64,000 nt of DNA from contig JAUNOA010000001.1 of the NCBI GenBank assembly GCA_030531245.1, forward strand, positions 1-64,000. The letters run 5' to 3'. Positions 61,911 through 64,000 of this stretch are shown here, in pieces. A program made the position numbers and the translations under genes. The number at the start of each line of letters is the position of its first letter. Within the stretch, counting starts at the first letter, position 1. The stretch comes from Lachnospiraceae bacterium (lineage in GTDB: Bacteria; Bacillota; Clostridia; Lachnospirales; Lachnospiraceae). Below the pieces are notes generated by a model. That model made no database searches, was not told the origin of the DNA, and saw only the letters and a program-made list of their open reading frames with translations.

Positions 61911-61927
61911 ATATATAGACAAAAGCA

Positions 61928-61953
61928 GAGCCCGCTTCTTATGAAGCAGGCTC
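61928..61953 (-). terminator. Terminator of the transposase/surface-protein chimera gene
   Basis: GAGCC-t-GCTTC / GAAGC-g-GGCTC with a 4-nt loop; minus-strand tail TGCTTTTG. It lies 60 nt after the stop codon. Confidence 0.7.
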
Positions 61954-62013
61954 CGTATTTAATCTGAGAAACACTCTGAAAACCTGTGTTTCACGGATAC
62001 ATTATAATTATTG

Positions 62014-64000
62014 TCATCCTTCAACCCATGCACCGTTAGCATCTACGATATAACCGTCATATGTCTTTCCGGGTCCGATAAAGCATGCGCCGAATTTTTC
62101 ACCGGCAAACGGATTGAACAGATACCACTTGTTGTTAATCTTCTGCCATCCAGTAAGCATACTTCCGTTAGCATCGAAGAAGAACCAATCTGCACTAACC
62201 TTACCGTCAGCAGATGCATTTATAATGCAAGCCCATGTATTGGTTATCTTCTTATTGTTGTAAATATAATTCCATGCATTACTTGAAGTGTCAAATGACC
62301 ATCCGCTTGCGGAAAGAGGTGTTACTACAGAACCCAGGAATGCCGGTGCTGTACTGTTTCCTGATGTGGTCGTCTGACTTGTTGCGGATCCTGAAGAACC
62401 TGAAGATCCTGAAGACCTACCTCCTGATGAGCTACCTCCTGAGTTAGACTTCTTGTAACCGCATTCAGAACATTCTCCATTTACTAAATTATGACCTTCT
62501 TTAGAATTGCAGGTCTTGCAGATATGTCCTTTTGAACCATTGCTAACCCACTCATGGTCACCAAGTTCTCCGTATGCAGCTCCGCAGACTTCACAAACTG
62601 CCTTAGCTGTACAAGTTGCCTTTCCGCCCTTATGAGCCTCTACGCTGGTTTTTCCACCACATACAGAGCACTCCTGCCAGTGGCTATCGGCATCTTTCTT
62701 CTGCTCATATTTATGCTCACCAAACTCTCCGTATGCCGCTTTGCAGACCTCACATACTGCCTTGGATGTACAGGTTGCTGTTCCGCCCTTGTGAGCTTCA
62801 ACATTTATTTTTTCTTTGCAGTTTGTACACTCCTGCCAATGATTGTTTCCGTCAGATTTCTGAACATAATTATGTCCGGTTCCTCCCGGCTGATAGATGG
62901 AGCCCTCCTCAGTTGCCTGCTTGGTGAACTTTTCATTATCAAAAGTTACTTCGTAGTGACCAGCTGCCGGAACATACCTTAGTCCATTGACTGATATTCC
63001 GCTCCTTGTCACAAAAGCAGCATCTCTCGGCAGGGAACGTATATATACTTCCCTGTCATCAGCCCGAAGGAGCCTATCCTTACCATTCCTCTTATGCCAG
63101 TTCCATAATTCAAGAGGAGTATTCGGTGCATCTGCCGGAAGATGCCCGATATTCTCAAGTATCCGTGACTTGTTCAGCGTGAGGATACAGGTCACTACTA
63201 TCCTCTTATATTCCGTTAGGTTCAGTATCGCCTGCTTACGGTAATCCACAGCCCATCTTTCCTGTGCATCATCCCGTACCACGCCCTTTCCCTCAAGGGT
63301 AGATCGGTATGCATCCTGTATGAACCCTATGTTCCTCTCGATTATCGGCTTGCAGTCTGCCCTGAACGGTGGCTGATTGGTCACTGTCATACCGTATACC
63401 CTGCATAATTCCTCTAGCCTGGACCCGGAGAACTCCCTTCCTCTGTCCGCTATCAGCTCCTTTGGCATACCTCTTACCGGCCAGTCATCTTCTGTGATCT
63501 CTATCCCCAGTTCCTTACAGAAACTGACCTTATCCATTGCCGCATTCGCGATACAGGACATCACAGCGTTCTCTCCTGCCTCGAATCCCACGTATGCTCC
63601 GGTTATCATCTGTGTTGCAGTATCTGCTGCAAGGTATATGTTAGGCCTTCCGATCACTGTATTACGGTCATACTCCGACACGAGATGGATATCTGCCATC
63701 GTCTCATCGATCTGGTAGGACCCTATGGCATCCCTGAATGCCATTGCTGAGCCACGGATCATGCGATCATTCCTCTGATAATCGTATATCCCGTTCCTGG
63801 ATATCAGTTTCTGAGGATCTTTTGACCATCTGCGGGTATAATACTGGCTGAATGATGACAATGTAGGGACATTTTCCATCACTTTCCCTTCAGGATCGGT
63901 GTAATTCTCAAGGATCATGAGCTCATATACCGTCTTGAGCGAGTTCTTCTTAGCTGAAAAGTAGTATTTCCTTATGGCACGGTCGAATATCTCATTGGAT
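62014..64000 (-). CDS. TnsB-like transposase fused in frame to cell-wall repeat domains (5-prime end outside window)
   Basis: The frame is open to the window edge, so the N-terminus is missing; 661 codons are seen. The first part is a Tn7 TnsB-type DDE integrase: YQIDETMADIHLVSEYDRN (first Asp), GRPNIYLAADTATQMITGA, ELIADRGREFSG (second Asp), PIIERNIGFIQ (Glu) and RSGISVNGLRY. From about 62973 downward it changes to a surface protein. That part has two 53-residue repeats with HWQEC-type Cys pairs and EAHKGG, a Gly/Ser/Thr linker and choline-binding-like repeats (TGWQKINNKWYLFN, YDGYIVDANGAWVEG). A surface protein needs a signal peptide, which this chimera cannot supply downstream of a transposase. 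It is probably a product of transposon-mediated rearrangement. Confidence 0.8.
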   Translation of the reverse strand, partial: SNEIFDRAIRKYYFSAKKNSLKTVYELMILENYTDPEGKVMENVPTLSSFSQYYTRRWSKDPQKLISRNGIYDYQRNDRMIRGSAMAFRDAIGSYQIDETMADIHLVSEYDRNTVIGRPNIYLAADTATQMITGAYVGFEAGENAVMSCIANAAMDKVSFCKELGIEITEDDWPVRGMPKELIADRGREFSGSRLEELCRVYGMTVTNQPPFRADCKPIIERNIGFIQDAYRSTLEGKGVVRDDAQERWAVDYRKQAILNLTEYKRIVVTCILTLNKSRILENIGHLPADAPNTPLELWNWHKRNGKDRLLRADDREVYIRSLPRDAAFVTRSGISVNGLRYVPAAGHYEVTFDNEKFTKQATEEGSIYQPGGTGHNYVQKSDGNNHWQECTNCKEKINVEAHKGGTATCTSKAVCEVCKAAYGEFGEHKYEQKKDADSHWQECSVCGGKTSVEAHKGGKATCTAKAVCEVCGAAYGELGDHEWVSNGSKGHICKTCNSKEGHNLVNGECSECGYKKSNSGGSSSGGRSSGSSGSSGSATSQTTTSGNSTAPAFLGSVVTPLSASGWSFDTSSNAWNYIYNNKKITNTWACIINASADGKVSADWFFFDANGSMLTGWQKINNKWYLFNPFAGEKFGACFIGPGKTYDGYIVDANGAWVEG
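62557..62874. repeat. Two tandem 159-nt coding repeats
   Basis: Units 62716-62874 and 62557-62715, exactly 53 codons each, encode the HNYVQK.../HKYEQK... repeats with conserved HWQEC, EAHKGG, CTSKAVCEVC and AAYGE. A shortened third unit (HEWVSNGSKGHICKTC) follows toward 62440. Typical of extracellular surface proteins. Confidence 0.85.

Noticed and set aside
62557-62874. Tandem 159-nt units as a CRISPR or satellite
   Set aside because: The unit is exactly 53 codons, in frame, and the protein repeats are conserved; it is a coding repeat.

Overview
The window looks like a low-to-mid-GC Firmicute of the Clostridia, most probably a gut-type anaerobic Lachnospiraceae. Supporting signs are the ireB-ruvX-DUF1292-rnj-(mltG-like)-trmR-trhP gene order, a trimeric [FeFe]-hydrogenase, a glycyl radical enzyme (GRE) with its activase, a Trp T-box leader, AGGAGG-type Shine-Dalgarno (SD) sites and many ATGA start/stop overlaps. 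Most genes are on the minus strand. No tRNA, rRNA or CRISPR array was seen, and no gene-free stretch exceeds 300 bases.

Layout. 0.1-10.5 kb: sensor kinase, recO, glutamine synthetase (+), glyA, era, an NSS-family transporter behind a T-box whose specifier reads UGG (Trp), and a large M16C peptidase. 10.5-20 kb: RNA modification and decay genes (trhP-like U32, trmR, RNase J, ruvX, ireB, mtaB), a Crh-like HPr protein, and the thiI/cysteine desulfurase pair. 20-27 kb: glmM-MATE, a KamA-family radical SAM protein, a PH-like protein, a dicarboxylate/amino acid symporter and a class IV aminotransferase. 27-45.7 kb: a carbohydrate island. It holds a deletion-damaged GH13 gene, an MsmX-type ATPase, and a five-gene minus-strand operon (binding protein, two permeases, GRE activase, GRE). 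Divergent from that operon is a plus-strand operon with an amidohydrolase, an N-acetylhexosamine 1-kinase, a phosphohexomutase and NagA. An FGGY kinase, a fucose-isomerase-like protein and an iron alcohol dehydrogenase follow. 45.7-52.8 kb: tyrS, uppP, ung and hydCBA. 52.8-54.6 kb: a degenerate IorA/IorB-like pair. 54.6-59.7 kb: two membrane proteins, cdaA, cdaR and a Wzy-like polymerase. 59.8-61.8 kb: a BadF-type kinase and a CorA-type transporter. 62-64 kb, running off the right edge: an open frame in which a TnsB-like (Tn7 family) transposase reads directly into cell-wall-repeat domains of a surface protein.

How the genes work together. NahK, mutase and NagA together would turn a free N-acetylhexosamine into hexosamine-6-phosphate by way of the 1-phosphate. 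The divergent operon imports a sugar and couples that importer, by overlapping start and stop codons, to a GRE with a non-canonical radical loop (Gly664 flanked by two Trp). The GRE substrate is unknown, and this operon is the best candidate in the window for an undescribed pathway. Other points of interest are the degenerate Ior-like pair beside the hydrogenase operon, a possible kissing-hairpin leader before msmX, a palindromic repeat family attached to terminators, and the transposase/surface-protein chimera.
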